A stretch of 64,000 nt of DNA, taken from assembly GCA_029053015.1 (NCBI GenBank), contig JAIDHX010000036.1, positions 186,001 through 250,000 of the forward strand, read 5' to 3'. Of this stretch, positions 1 to 9,876 are shown one piece after another. The DNA is from Lachnospiraceae bacterium (GTDB lineage: Bacteria; Bacillota; Clostridia; Lachnospirales; Lachnospiraceae). The position numbers and the translations under genes were made by a program. The notes under the pieces are model-generated. The model was not told the DNA's origin. It did no database searches and saw only the letters and a list, made by a program, of their open reading frames with translations. Every line of letters starts with the position of its first letter. Position 1 is the stretch's first letter.

Positions 1-939
1 CCGATAGAATATGGCGAAGATATTTACATTGCTACACCAGTACCTACATATCAGGATTTTATTGAAAAGTTAGGAGATATGGTGGTCAATCGCATTGAGA
101 TCCCTGCAGAGAAAGATTTAATGTGGGTAAGAGATGCTGCCATTACACGAAAAAATTTGTTGTCTCTTATAGAACCCTTAAAAACTAAAGATGTTGAATG
201 GGTAATGATTGCTGGGAGAATTTCGATTCATGAAGATACTAAATGGGAAACGAGGTGGAAAGATACTTATGATATTTGGTGTTGTACATCAGAAAAAGAA
301 ACGATAATGGATGATGGTGAAGCGAGGTATCTTACTATTGAGTTGGATGAGTATTCTGGAAATTTAGATAATTATGGGAAGTGTACTTTAAAACCATGGT
401 TATGCAAAGATGTAAAAAGTATAAATTATTTGTCAAGTATATTTGATGATACGGCGTTAGTACTGCCACCGGCTGAGTTAATATCATATTTTCAGTTAAG
501 TCCGGTTTATGCAGATATGTCATGGGTTGACAAAGAAGGGAAAAAGATTATACTGTGCAATAATAATAAAAATTCATATTATAAAGATCCTATAGGCGGA
601 ACAGTGTTTATTAGGAAAGAGTATCTTGATGAATATTTAAAGAGTCATGTTTTGAAATATTTTGCTTTTACAGAAAAATTTATTCCCGAAACAGGTTATG
701 CTGACGAAACATCTTTGCATTTTGAAATTCAAGAAGGAAAGATTATTAAGGAAATTCTTAATAATGGTGAGAGGGGATGGCGCTCAATAGAAACAAATCC
801 GTTATGCGCTAATTGTCCATATGGGTTGAATAAAAAAAATTCATATGATAATGCGGATATAAATGAATGGATCAAATTATTGATGGAAAATAGATATTTA
901 ACAGCAGAAGAGGATGAAGAAAATAGAACATTAGATTAA
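1..939 (+). CDS. Unknown protein, C-terminal part; CDS open at the window start (frame reads PIEYGEDIYIATPVPTYQDFIEKLGD before the listed M at 79)
   Basis: Frame 1 has no stop from base 1 to 939; same AT-rich composition and strand as the next two genes. Confidence 0.75.
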   Translation, partial: PIEYGEDIYIATPVPTYQDFIEKLGDMVVNRIEIPAEKDLMWVRDAAITRKNLLSLIEPLKTKDVEWVMIAGRISIHEDTKWETRWKDTYDIWCCTSEKETIMDDGEARYLTIELDEYSGNLDNYGKCTLKPWLCKDVKSINYLSSIFDDTALVLPPAELISYFQLSPVYADMSWVDKEGKKIILCNNNKNSYYKDPIGGTVFIRKEYLDEYLKSHVLKYFAFTEKFIPETGYADETSLHFEIQEGKIIKEILNNGERGWRSIETNPLCANCPYGLNKKNSYDNADINEWIKLLMENRYLTAEEDEENRTLD

Positions 940-976
940 AAAACAGCTTACATAAATCAATGAGAAGGGGTGAGGG

Positions 977-3900
977 ATGATGAATTATTCTGATAAAGTA
1001 CAAGCTGCCGTAAACAGTGCGCATGACACAGCAATTGCAAATAAGATACTTGATATGATGCAGGACTTGCTATTAAAAAATGATGAGAATACAGCTCGCC
1101 GATGGATTTGGGAACTGATTCAAAATGCTAAAGATGTGTCTGGTAACAAGGAAATGGTAAATATCGAAATTGATTTTAATGAGAATGAAAGATATTTATC
1201 CTTTAAACATGATGGAAAATGTTTTACGACAGAGAATATTGTTTATTTGATTTCACAGGTTTCTTCAAAAGAAAGAAATCAATCTCCGAATAATGGAATT
1301 ACAGGAAAATTTGGAACAGGATTTTTAACTACCCATTTACTATCACAAAAAGTAGTTGTAGATGCTTTTTTGCAGGATGAAAATGAGCTGTTAAAGAAAA
1401 TACATATATTATTAGATAGAAGCGGTGAAACTAAGGAAGAGGTTATTGCTGCAGTAAACGAGAGTTTTAGACAGCTTAAAGAAAGCAAAGAAATAGATAT
1501 TTCTGTTTTGGGGGAAACGGGAGGTTTCAATACTTGTTTTTTATATGAATTGGATAATAGAGGAATCGAGATTGCAAAAAACGGATTAAAAAGCTTTTAT
1601 GCTTCAATTCCTTATGTATTTGCCTTCGTAGAAAAAATTAATTCTGTAAAAGTAAATGATTCATTGTACATAGAACGTGGAGAAAAAGGAGTACTTGGGA
1701 TAGCGGAGGTACATACAATTTATGTAACTGAGAATGGAAGCAAGAATAAAATATATATATTAACATATCATGAAGAAAAAATAGATTTGGCAATACCTAT
1801 CATAGCAAAAAATAATGAGATTTTTATAGATGAGTATCCAAAGGACGTTCCTAAGTTATTTTGTACGTTTCCCCTTATTGGAACAGAGGATTTTTCATTT
1901 CCAGTTATTGTAAACAGTGCATATTTTAATCCGAATGACCCACGAAGTGGGATTTACTTAACTGATGTCGAGAACAAAGTTGTTGATGAGAACAAGGATT
2001 TGATAAGTCAGGCGCTAAACGCTTATAAAAATTTATTGAACTATGTAGCAGAACACCATTGGAAGCAAGCATATAATATTGTGTGTATACCGAGGCAACC
2101 TCAAAAGGATTGGTTGTCTAAGGATTGGTTTGCTGACATTATTGGAGAATGTAAGCAACATATAAAGTATGTGGAAATTGTTGATACAGAAAATGGTGAA
2201 AGAAAAGCATTATGTGATTTTTGGGATGATTCAAATATATTTATCATAGGTGACAACGAAAAAAAATTAAGAGAACAAGTATGGGAGCTGGTAGAGCCAA
2301 TGTATCCAGACCGAATAGTACCGTTTTTGGATATTCATAAATGGTATTCTTCCTTATGGTTGGAATGTAGAAATTTTAATATGCAAAGATTGATTCGGAC
2401 TATAGAAGGATTTGGATGTTTAGAAATATTAGAATTAAATTTAAACGATAGTATCAGTCCGGTTACATGGTTAAATAATTTATATGAAATATTAATAGAG
2501 TCACAAAATATAGACTATGAAGATGCTAAAATATATCCTAATCAATTAGGACAGTTTTGTGATATAGGTGAATTATATATAGATGATGATATTGAAGATG
2601 TATATAAGCAAATTTTATCGTTGCTAGGTAATGAGTGTAAAAAAATTTTGGTAGATAAAGAAATTCGACTGTCAGATAATATGTCTTGTGGGATTTATGA
2701 TTACGATAGGTTGTTTGATGACATTTTAAAAGCAATGGATGGTAATACATTTTCCGAACGGGAAGCAATGGCAAAAATAATTACTTTACATAATGAGGAG
2801 ACTAGGGTTGAGGAACAATTAGATTTGTTGAAATTGTTGGAAAAAGTATTTGCAGAAGAAATATTGAATGCGTGTGAGGTTCAAAAAATCAACGCTGAAG
2901 TTATGGAAAAAGCTAGAAAGTATTGGTGTACTCAGATGGCTAATTATGTAGGAGACTGTCAAAATATTGCTGTTTTGGCATATTACTTAAACTTGTCTGA
3001 GGAAGAGACTTTCTCATGGTTGAGGGAACTTATTGAATATTTTGGAAAATATAAGCATAAAAACTTGTTTGAAAGAAAAACAAAGCCTATTATACCAAAT
3101 CAAAATGGAGACTTTCTAACAATTGAAACGGTATTTTTGGATTCTGGAGAAATTGATGATATTTTTAAAGACATTTTGGCTGAAACAGGAAATGATTTGA
3201 GAAGTATTTTGTTACCAGTAGATATTTATTTAGAACTTCCGGAAAGTAGGGTTAAGGGACTCAGAGACGTTGTACAAGAGGTGACTGAATATGTAAAGCA
3301 GAACCAAGGTTTGATCAAAAATCAAGAGGGAACTGTTCGAGATAATTTTAATAAACTATTTTATTGGATTAACGACAATCCGGATAAGGCGCAATTATTT
3401 TTCAAAGAGATTGTTGATAATAAACATTGGTTAATTGGTAATGAAGAAATTGCACAGAATATGAAGAAAGCCGAAAAATATGATAGTTTATTAAAAAAAT
3501 ATAAGCTACGGGACGAAAGAGAGTTGGAAAATATTTTGAAAGTATATTCACAAAAGAATGACGAGACTCCTGATGAAAAAGTAGAGATTTCGGAAGAACT
3601 TATGATTCAATATGGGATTTCAAGTATAGAAGAATTTGTAAGTGCACAACAATTTAAAGTTTTTAAAGAAAATTTTGTACATGTTTCGGAAAGTGATAGG
3701 AGTAAATTTGATTATGTAAAAAATATTTTAGAAAGGGCAAAAGAAAATATTTTTAATTATTTAGGTACATTAACAGACTATGATGTCTCTGATCCGATTG
3801 AAGTAACAAATACTATATTTATTATAAAAAAGTATGGAAAAGAAATGGTTTTAATCACGCGCCCCTCAGATTATGGACAAGTAATTCTATATTATGGAGC

Positions 3901-4039
3901 AGAAAAAGATACTTTGGATTTTGAAAAAGATTATGAGTTATGGGTTGAGGATGGTATAGAGGAACCTCAACAAATAACTTTTGGAAAAATGTTAAAACTT
4001 ACAGGGATTAATAGGATACCATTACGAAAGGTTAGATAA
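977..4039 (+). CDS. Large GHKL (HSP90-like/sacsin N-terminal type) ATPase, 1020 aa
   Basis: RRWIWELIQNAKDV (Bergerat N-box), FKHDGKCFT (DDGxxF-like), GITGKFGTGFLTTHLLS (glycine-rich G2 lid); RBS aggggtgaggg upstream. Confidence 0.85.
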   Translation: MMNYSDKVQAAVNSAHDTAIANKILDMMQDLLLKNDENTARRWIWELIQNAKDVSGNKEMVNIEIDFNENERYLSFKHDGKCFTTENIVYLISQVSSKERNQSPNNGITGKFGTGFLTTHLLSQKVVVDAFLQDENELLKKIHILLDRSGETKEEVIAAVNESFRQLKESKEIDISVLGETGGFNTCFLYELDNRGIEIAKNGLKSFYASIPYVFAFVEKINSVKVNDSLYIERGEKGVLGIAEVHTIYVTENGSKNKIYILTYHEEKIDLAIPIIAKNNEIFIDEYPKDVPKLFCTFPLIGTEDFSFPVIVNSAYFNPNDPRSGIYLTDVENKVVDENKDLISQALNAYKNLLNYVAEHHWKQAYNIVCIPRQPQKDWLSKDWFADIIGECKQHIKYVEIVDTENGERKALCDFWDDSNIFIIGDNEKKLREQVWELVEPMYPDRIVPFLDIHKWYSSLWLECRNFNMQRLIRTIEGFGCLEILELNLNDSISPVTWLNNLYEILIESQNIDYEDAKIYPNQLGQFCDIGELYIDDDIEDVYKQILSLLGNECKKILVDKEIRLSDNMSCGIYDYDRLFDDILKAMDGNTFSEREAMAKIITLHNEETRVEEQLDLLKLLEKVFAEEILNACEVQKINAEVMEKARKYWCTQMANYVGDCQNIAVLAYYLNLSEEETFSWLRELIEYFGKYKHKNLFERKTKPIIPNQNGDFLTIETVFLDSGEIDDIFKDILAETGNDLRSILLPVDIYLELPESRVKGLRDVVQEVTEYVKQNQGLIKNQEGTVRDNFNKLFYWINDNPDKAQLFFKEIVDNKHWLIGNEEIAQNMKKAEKYDSLLKKYKLRDERELENILKVYSQKNDETPDEKVEISEELMIQYGISSIEEFVSAQQFKVFKENFVHVSESDRSKFDYVKNILERAKENIFNYLGTLTDYDVSDPIEVTNTIFIIKKYGKEMVLITRPSDYGQVILYYGAEKDTLDFEKDYELWVEDGIEEPQQITFGKMLKLTGINRIPLRKVR

Positions 4040-4041
4040 AA

Positions 4042-4935
4042 GTGACGTGTGAAGAGCTTAAAAACTTAATTGCTTCAGGAAATAACGAAGTGATTTGTAA
4101 ACAATTTTGTGTATTCCCAAATCAAATATCTAAATATATAGAATCTGTGGCGCATGGTAGTCAGAAATATGGATATGTTTTGATTGGAGTTGTAAAAGAA
4201 AAAAGTGATTATTGTTTATGCGGATTTGATAAAAGTATAAACATGGATAACATTGTTCAAAATGCATTGAAACAAGTTCGGGTAAAAACAGAGATTTCTT
4301 ATGAGGTTTGTAATGTTGAGGGAAGACATATTTGCATAATAAAGGTCAAAACCTGTGAAAGAATTTTGGAAGTTGGTAGTGCAGATTTATATAAGATGAA
4401 AGAGGTGTTAAGAGAAGTATTATCAGCATGTGTTAAGTTGCAGGCAAACTCTCTTTATTATGGAGCAACCGAAGATCAAAGAAATGATTATATTCGAGAT
4501 ATTTTGGATACAGCAGGTTATGATGTAAAAGACCAAACTCGAAGAGGATTATCTCCGAATGGGAAAGGTGCTGGGGAAGTCGATATTTTAATTAAGGAAA
4601 AGGATTTTCCGATAACAATTATTGAGGCGCTAAATCTTAATAGTCTCAATACAGCATATTTAGATAAGCATATTGATAAAATATATGACTATGATACAGC
4701 AGGTAACAAGTTTAATATTATTCTGTCGTATGTCACAGTTGCTGATTTTGTGACCTTTTGCGAAAAATATTTTCAACATATCAAAATATACGGTTATCCA
4801 TTTGAAATGACTTCAATTAATGAAAATGTTGTGGTTGATAATATTTCGTATTCTGATATAAAAATTATGAAAACTGTACATAACCGAAATCAGTGTGAAA
4901 CTATATTATATCATGTATGTGTGTTGATAAAATGA
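4042..4935 (+). CDS. Schlafen/AlbA_2-like N-terminal domain with C-terminal PD-(D/E)xK-like region, GTG start
   Basis: SQKYGYVLIGVVKEKSD resembles the AlbA_2 core; GEVDILIKEKDFPITIIEAL resembles a GxxD...ExL nuclease core; 2 nt after the ATPase stop. Confidence 0.6.
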   Translation: MTCEELKNLIASGNNEVICKQFCVFPNQISKYIESVAHGSQKYGYVLIGVVKEKSDYCLCGFDKSINMDNIVQNALKQVRVKTEISYEVCNVEGRHICIIKVKTCERILEVGSADLYKMKEVLREVLSACVKLQANSLYYGATEDQRNDYIRDILDTAGYDVKDQTRRGLSPNGKGAGEVDILIKEKDFPITIIEALNLNSLNTAYLDKHIDKIYDYDTAGNKFNIILSYVTVADFVTFCEKYFQHIKIYGYPFEMTSINENVVVDNISYSDIKIMKTVHNRNQCETILYHVCVLIK

Positions 4936-5004
4936 CGGATAGAATAATTTTGTAGTATTTCGATTGTGAAGAGGGAAAAGGGTGTGCCGTATACTTGACA
5001 ATAC

Positions 5005-5035
5005 AAGCTTCCCTCAAAAAAATGAGGGAAGTTTT
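5005..5035 (+). terminator. Intrinsic terminator-like hairpin after the left-end operon
   Basis: CTTCCCTC(5008-5015)-AAAAAAAT-GAGGGAAG(5024-5031) then TTTT. Confidence 0.6.
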
Positions 5036-5393
5036 GAACGGAGACTGTAGTTTTGGCTACATAAATTCTGAAAACACAGAGAAAACCAGTATTTTCAGAA
5101 AAATTGACGACAAAAACCTCGAAAACATGCCATTTGCAAGCAAGGTTCTCCTAACCTAATTCGTGAGGGTGGTAGAACAGTTGGTTTTGGCAGCGCTGCT
5201 ACTATAATCGAGAAAATAAAACTCTGGCGAATTTTACCCGAATATTCCTGAATTTATGGTGCTTTCCAAATTCCCAGAAAACTTTTTCTCATACCACAAT
5301 GTATAATATACCCTGCGTTTTGCATTGACAAACAAACCACAAAAGAAGCATAATTAGAAAAAACCAACCCAAAACCTAAGGAGCCCCACTACA

Positions 5394-6455
5394 TTGAAAA
5401 AACTAATAACAAAACTACTAAAAATAACAAAACCCACCCTTCTCATCCTCCTTTCCCTCATCCTCATTTTCCTACTAATCCGCTTTATAGGGAAAGTAAT
5501 CAATAACAGAACGCCCAAGGGTGGAATTAACGAATCCATGTATGTCGAAATAAACGGGACACAGCAGTGGATAAGTATTTATGGGGAAGATATAAATAAT
5601 CCTGTTTTGCTGTATCTGCATGGTGGGCCGGGGTCTTCGACGAGTGCTTATGATTATGCTTTTACGCGGGAGTGGGCGGATGTATATACGGTTGTCACAT
5701 GGGACCAGCGGAATTGTGGGAAGAGCTATGAAAAAAGCCAAAATGACACGGCGCTGACATATGAGCTTATGATGAGCGACGGACTGGAAATGACAAAGTT
5801 CCTGATTGACTATCTGGATAAAGAGAAGATTACCATCTTGGGACATTCGTGGGGGACTTATTACGGGTGCAATTTGGTTTTGGCCTATCCGGAATACTAC
5901 GATTGTTACATAGGAACGGGGCAGTTGGTTGATATGTACCAGAATGAAGTTGCTTTTAAGGAGATTGCCCGGGAATGGGTAGGTGATGATGAGGAGGGAT
6001 TAGAGCTCCTTGCAGCCATAACGCCGGGGAGTTATACGGAAGAATATTTTCGCGCCCGCAATCTTCTCATGCAAAAATATGGATATGATATGCTGCGGGA
6101 TGGAACGGATTACAATATGCTGGCAGCAGAAATTTTCAATCCTTACTATTCTTTGCCGGACTGGGTCAAATTGTTAAATTCCGACGCTGCCGTTTATATG
6201 GATTTTATGATGTCGGATGAATTCAATCGATTTTCTTTGCTGGGCAAAACGGAATATAAAGTGCCATATTACAATATTAACGGGGATTGTGATTATCAGA
6301 CGAATTATGTGCAGGCGCAGGAATATTTTGATGAAATCGACGCTCCGTATAAAAGGTTATACATGATGGAAGACACAACGCATGGGCTGTTAGAATCAAA
6401 GTCTGTAGCTTTTTCAGAGATACTGCATGAAATAGCAAGAGAGCAAGAGAAGTGA
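5394..6455 (+). CDS. Membrane-anchored alpha/beta hydrolase (proline iminopeptidase-like), TTG start
   Basis: LLYLHGGPGSS, WDQRNCGKS, LGHSWG motifs; N-terminal TM segment. Confidence 0.85.
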   Translation: MKKLITKLLKITKPTLLILLSLILIFLLIRFIGKVINNRTPKGGINESMYVEINGTQQWISIYGEDINNPVLLYLHGGPGSSTSAYDYAFTREWADVYTVVTWDQRNCGKSYEKSQNDTALTYELMMSDGLEMTKFLIDYLDKEKITILGHSWGTYYGCNLVLAYPEYYDCYIGTGQLVDMYQNEVAFKEIAREWVGDDEEGLELLAAITPGSYTEEYFRARNLLMQKYGYDMLRDGTDYNMLAAEIFNPYYSLPDWVKLLNSDAAVYMDFMMSDEFNRFSLLGKTEYKVPYYNINGDCDYQTNYVQAQEYFDEIDAPYKRLYMMEDTTHGLLESKSVAFSEILHEIAREQEK

Positions 6456-6490
6456 TTTTGAAGTTCCTTATAACTTGTGAAAGGTTGAAA

Positions 6491-6519
6491 TTGACAGCGG
6501 AGTGGTGCAATGATACAAT
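6491..6519 (+). promoter_or_regulatory. SigA-type promoter for carB
   Basis: TTGACA (6491-6496) - 17 nt - TACAAT (6514-6519). Confidence 0.7.
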
Positions 6520-6603
6520 ATGAAACAGAAGAAAATATACGGAATCAATCAGGGAATTTGCCCATGTGTGCAGATTCCCGGTTTTTGAGAATGGAGGATA
6601 TTT

Positions 6604-9600
6604 ATGCCGCGCAGAACAGATATTCATAAGGTGCTAATTATTGGTTCAGGCCCGATTATTATAGGACAGGCATGTGAATTTGATTATTCGGGGACTCAGG
6701 CATGTAAAGCGCTTAGGAAACTGGGATATGAAATCGTATTAGTCAATTCCAATCCTGCAACGATCATGACGGATCCTGAGACAGCAGATGTGACTTATAT
6801 AGAACCTCTTAATGTAGAACGGTTAGAACAGATTATTGAGAAAGAACGCCCAGATGCTTTGCTTCCGAATTTGGGAGGACAGTCCGGGCTTAATTTGTGC
6901 GCAGAGTTAAATAAGGCAGGTATTCTGGATAAGTATAATGTGAAAGTGATCGGCGTGCAGGTGGATGCCATTGAGAGGGGAGAAGACCGTATTGAATTTA
7001 AGAAGACAATGAACCAGCTCGGCATTGAGATGGCGCGCAGCGAAGTTGCCTATTCGGTGGATGAGGCCCTTGACATTGCGGAGAAACTGGGATATCCGGT
7101 GGTTCTGCGTCCTGCTTACACGATGGGCGGCGCAGGAGGCGGCCTGGTTTATAACAAAGAAGAATTGAAGGTAGTTTGTGCAAGAGGGCTTCAGGCAAGT
7201 CTGGTGGGACAGGTTTTGGTGGAAGAATCTGTTCTGGGCTGGGAAGAGCTGGAGCTTGAAGTAGTCCGTGATGCGGAAAATAACATTATTACGGTTTGCT
7301 TTATTGAAAACATTGACCCCTTGGGTGTTCATACAGGGGATTCTTTCTGCTCGGCGCCAATGCTTACCATTTCAGAAGACTGCCAGAAGAGACTGCAGGA
7401 ACAGGCATACAAGATTGTGGAAGCGGTTAAGGTAATCGGCGGAACCAATGTGCAGTTTGCCCATGATCCGGTGACAGACCGTATCATTGTCATCGAGATT
7501 AATCCGCGTACTTCACGCTCATCGGCGCTGGCTTCCAAGGCGACGGGATTTCCGATTGCACTGGTATCCTCTATGCTGGCGGCGGGGTTGACTCTGAAAG
7601 ATATTCCGTGCGGTAAGTATGGCACTTTGGATAAGTATGTGCCCGATGGAGACTACGTGGTAATTAAGTTTGCACGTTGGGCTTTTGAGAAGTTTAAAGG
7701 GGTGGAGGATAAGCTTGGAACGCAGATGCGTGCGGTTGGCGAGGTTATGAGTATCGGCAAAACCTACAAGGAAGCTTTTCAGAAAGCCATCCGCTCATTG
7801 GAAACAGGCCGCTATGGATTAGGGCATGTAAAGGATTTTGATTCTTTGTCCAAGGAAGAATTGTTAAGACGGTTGATAACGCCATCCAGCGAGCGTCATT
7901 TCCTTATGTATGAAGCGCTTCGTAAGGGAGCATCTGTTGATGAAATATATGAAATAACCAAGGTTAAGACGTACTTTATCGAGCAGATGAAAGAGCTTGT
8001 GGAAGAGGAAGAAGCCATTATGAAATATAAAGGCGGTCTTCCGACAGATGAAATGCTGATTACTGCCAAAAAGGACGGATTTTCAGATAAATACCTGAGC
8101 CAGCTTTTGGAAATTTCGGAGGATGTTGTCCGTAACCACCGCATAGAATTAGGTGTGGAGGAAGCTTGGGAAGGCGTTCATGTAAGCGGAACGGAGGATA
8201 GTGCGTACTACTATTCTACTTACAATGCGCCGGACAAGAATCCAATCAGTGAAGATAAACCGAAGATTATGATTCTCGGAGGAGGACCCAACCGAATCGG
8301 CCAGGGAATTGAGTTTGATTACTGCTGCGTCCATGCGGCCATAGCGTTAAGGCAGCTCGGATTTGAGACTATCATTGTCAATTGTAATCCGGAGACGGTT
8401 TCCACTGACTATGACACTTCCGACAAATTATATTTTGAACCGCTTACTCTGGAAGATGTATTGAGCATTTATAAAAAAGAAAAGCCGGTTGGGGTAATTG
8501 CACAGTTTGGCGGGCAGACGCCGCTGAATCTGGCATCAGAGTTGGAAAAGAACGGAGTCCGGATTCTGGGGACTTCTCCTGCAGTCATTGATTTGGCTGA
8601 AGATCGGGATCAATTCCGCGCTATGATGGATAAGCTTGGGATTCCAATGCCGGAGTCAGGTATGGCAACTACTGTAGAGGAAGCGCTTTCCATAGCGAAG
8701 GGAATCGGATATCCGGTCATGGTTCGTCCGTCCTATGTCCTTGGCGGCAGAGGCATGGAAGTGGTTTATGATGATGAAAGTATGACAGAGTATATGGCAG
8801 CGGCAGTAGGCGTGACGCCGGACCGTCCTATTTTGATTGACCGTTTCCTGAATCATGCGTTAGAGTGCGAGGCAGATGCCATCAGCGACGGAACACATGC
8901 TTTTGTACCTGCCGTTATGGAGCACATTGAGCTTGCAGGCATTCATTCGGGAGACTCTGCATGCATCATTCCGTCCGTACATATTCAGCCTGAAAATGTG
9001 GAGACGATCAAGGAATATACGAGAAAAATCGCAGAGGAAATGCATGTGAAGGGACTTATGAACATGCAGTATGCGATTGAAAACGGAAAGGTTTTTGTTT
9101 TGGAAGCGAATCCAAGAGCATCACGGACAGTGCCGTTGGTGTCGAAGGTATGTAATATTCGTATGGTTCCGCTTGCGACAGAAATCATTACTTCCGAAAT
9201 TACGGGGCATCCTTCACCAGTTCCGGATTTGAAGGAAAAAGTGATTCCTTATTATGGCGTGAAGGAGGCAGTGTTCCCCTTTAATATGTTCCCGGAGGTG
9301 GATCCCGTTCTCGGACCGGAAATGCGTTCTACGGGGGAGGTTCTCGGTCTGTCCCGCTCTTATGGTGAGGCATTTTTCAAGGCACAGGCGGCGGTTCAGT
9401 CAAAACTGCCGTTAGAAGGAACTGTGTTGATCTCAGTCAATAAGAAGGATAAGGATGAAGTAGTGGAGGTTGCAGAAAGTCTTGCCGGAGATGGTTTTGA
9501 AATCATAGCAACAGAAGGAACCTATAACCTGATTACCGCAGCAGGAATTCCGGCTAAGAAGGCGAAGAAGATTTATGAGGGAAGGCCTAATGTTGAGGAT

Positions 9601-9837
9601 ATGATTACCAATGGTGATTTTGATCTTATCATTAACTCTCCCATAGGGAAATTCAGCGTCCATGATGACAGCTATCTGCGAAAGGCGGCAATCAAGGCAA
9701 AAACACCTTATATTACTACAGTTGCGGCGGCCAGAGTCACTGCTGAAGGAATTCATTATCTGAAAACGCATGAAGGAAGCAAAGTGAAATCTCTGCAGGA
9801 ATTGCATAGTGAAATCCACGATAAGCCGTGCAATTAA
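6604..9837 (+). CDS. carB: Carbamoyl-phosphate synthase large subunit
   Basis: Full-length 1077 aa, duplicated ATP-grasp halves (IGSGPIIIGQACEFDYSGTQACKAL, GGGPNRIGQGIEFDYCCVHAA), C-terminal MGS-like domain. Confidence 0.97.
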   Translation: MPRRTDIHKVLIIGSGPIIIGQACEFDYSGTQACKALRKLGYEIVLVNSNPATIMTDPETADVTYIEPLNVERLEQIIEKERPDALLPNLGGQSGLNLCAELNKAGILDKYNVKVIGVQVDAIERGEDRIEFKKTMNQLGIEMARSEVAYSVDEALDIAEKLGYPVVLRPAYTMGGAGGGLVYNKEELKVVCARGLQASLVGQVLVEESVLGWEELELEVVRDAENNIITVCFIENIDPLGVHTGDSFCSAPMLTISEDCQKRLQEQAYKIVEAVKVIGGTNVQFAHDPVTDRIIVIEINPRTSRSSALASKATGFPIALVSSMLAAGLTLKDIPCGKYGTLDKYVPDGDYVVIKFARWAFEKFKGVEDKLGTQMRAVGEVMSIGKTYKEAFQKAIRSLETGRYGLGHVKDFDSLSKEELLRRLITPSSERHFLMYEALRKGASVDEIYEITKVKTYFIEQMKELVEEEEAIMKYKGGLPTDEMLITAKKDGFSDKYLSQLLEISEDVVRNHRIELGVEEAWEGVHVSGTEDSAYYYSTYNAPDKNPISEDKPKIMILGGGPNRIGQGIEFDYCCVHAAIALRQLGFETIIVNCNPETVSTDYDTSDKLYFEPLTLEDVLSIYKKEKPVGVIAQFGGQTPLNLASELEKNGVRILGTSPAVIDLAEDRDQFRAMMDKLGIPMPESGMATTVEEALSIAKGIGYPVMVRPSYVLGGRGMEVVYDDESMTEYMAAAVGVTPDRPILIDRFLNHALECEADAISDGTHAFVPAVMEHIELAGIHSGDSACIIPSVHIQPENVETIKEYTRKIAEEMHVKGLMNMQYAIENGKVFVLEANPRASRTVPLVSKVCNIRMVPLATEIITSEITGHPSPVPDLKEKVIPYYGVKEAVFPFNMFPEVDPVLGPEMRSTGEVLGLSRSYGEAFFKAQAAVQSKLPLEGTVLISVNKKDKDEVVEVAESLAGDGFEIIATEGTYNLITAAGIPAKKAKKIYEGRPNVEDMITNGDFDLIINSPIGKFSVHDDSYLRKAAIKAKTPYITTVAAARVTAEGIHYLKTHEGSKVKSLQELHSEIHDKPCN

Positions 9838-9876
9838 GGGGGAAAATGGGAGCTCATCTATTGGGAGATAGAGAAC

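Noticed and set aside
977-4935. Assignment of the left-end operon to a specific named anti-phage system
   Set aside because: The first gene is truncated and no search was possible; the domain combination is suggestive but not diagnostic.
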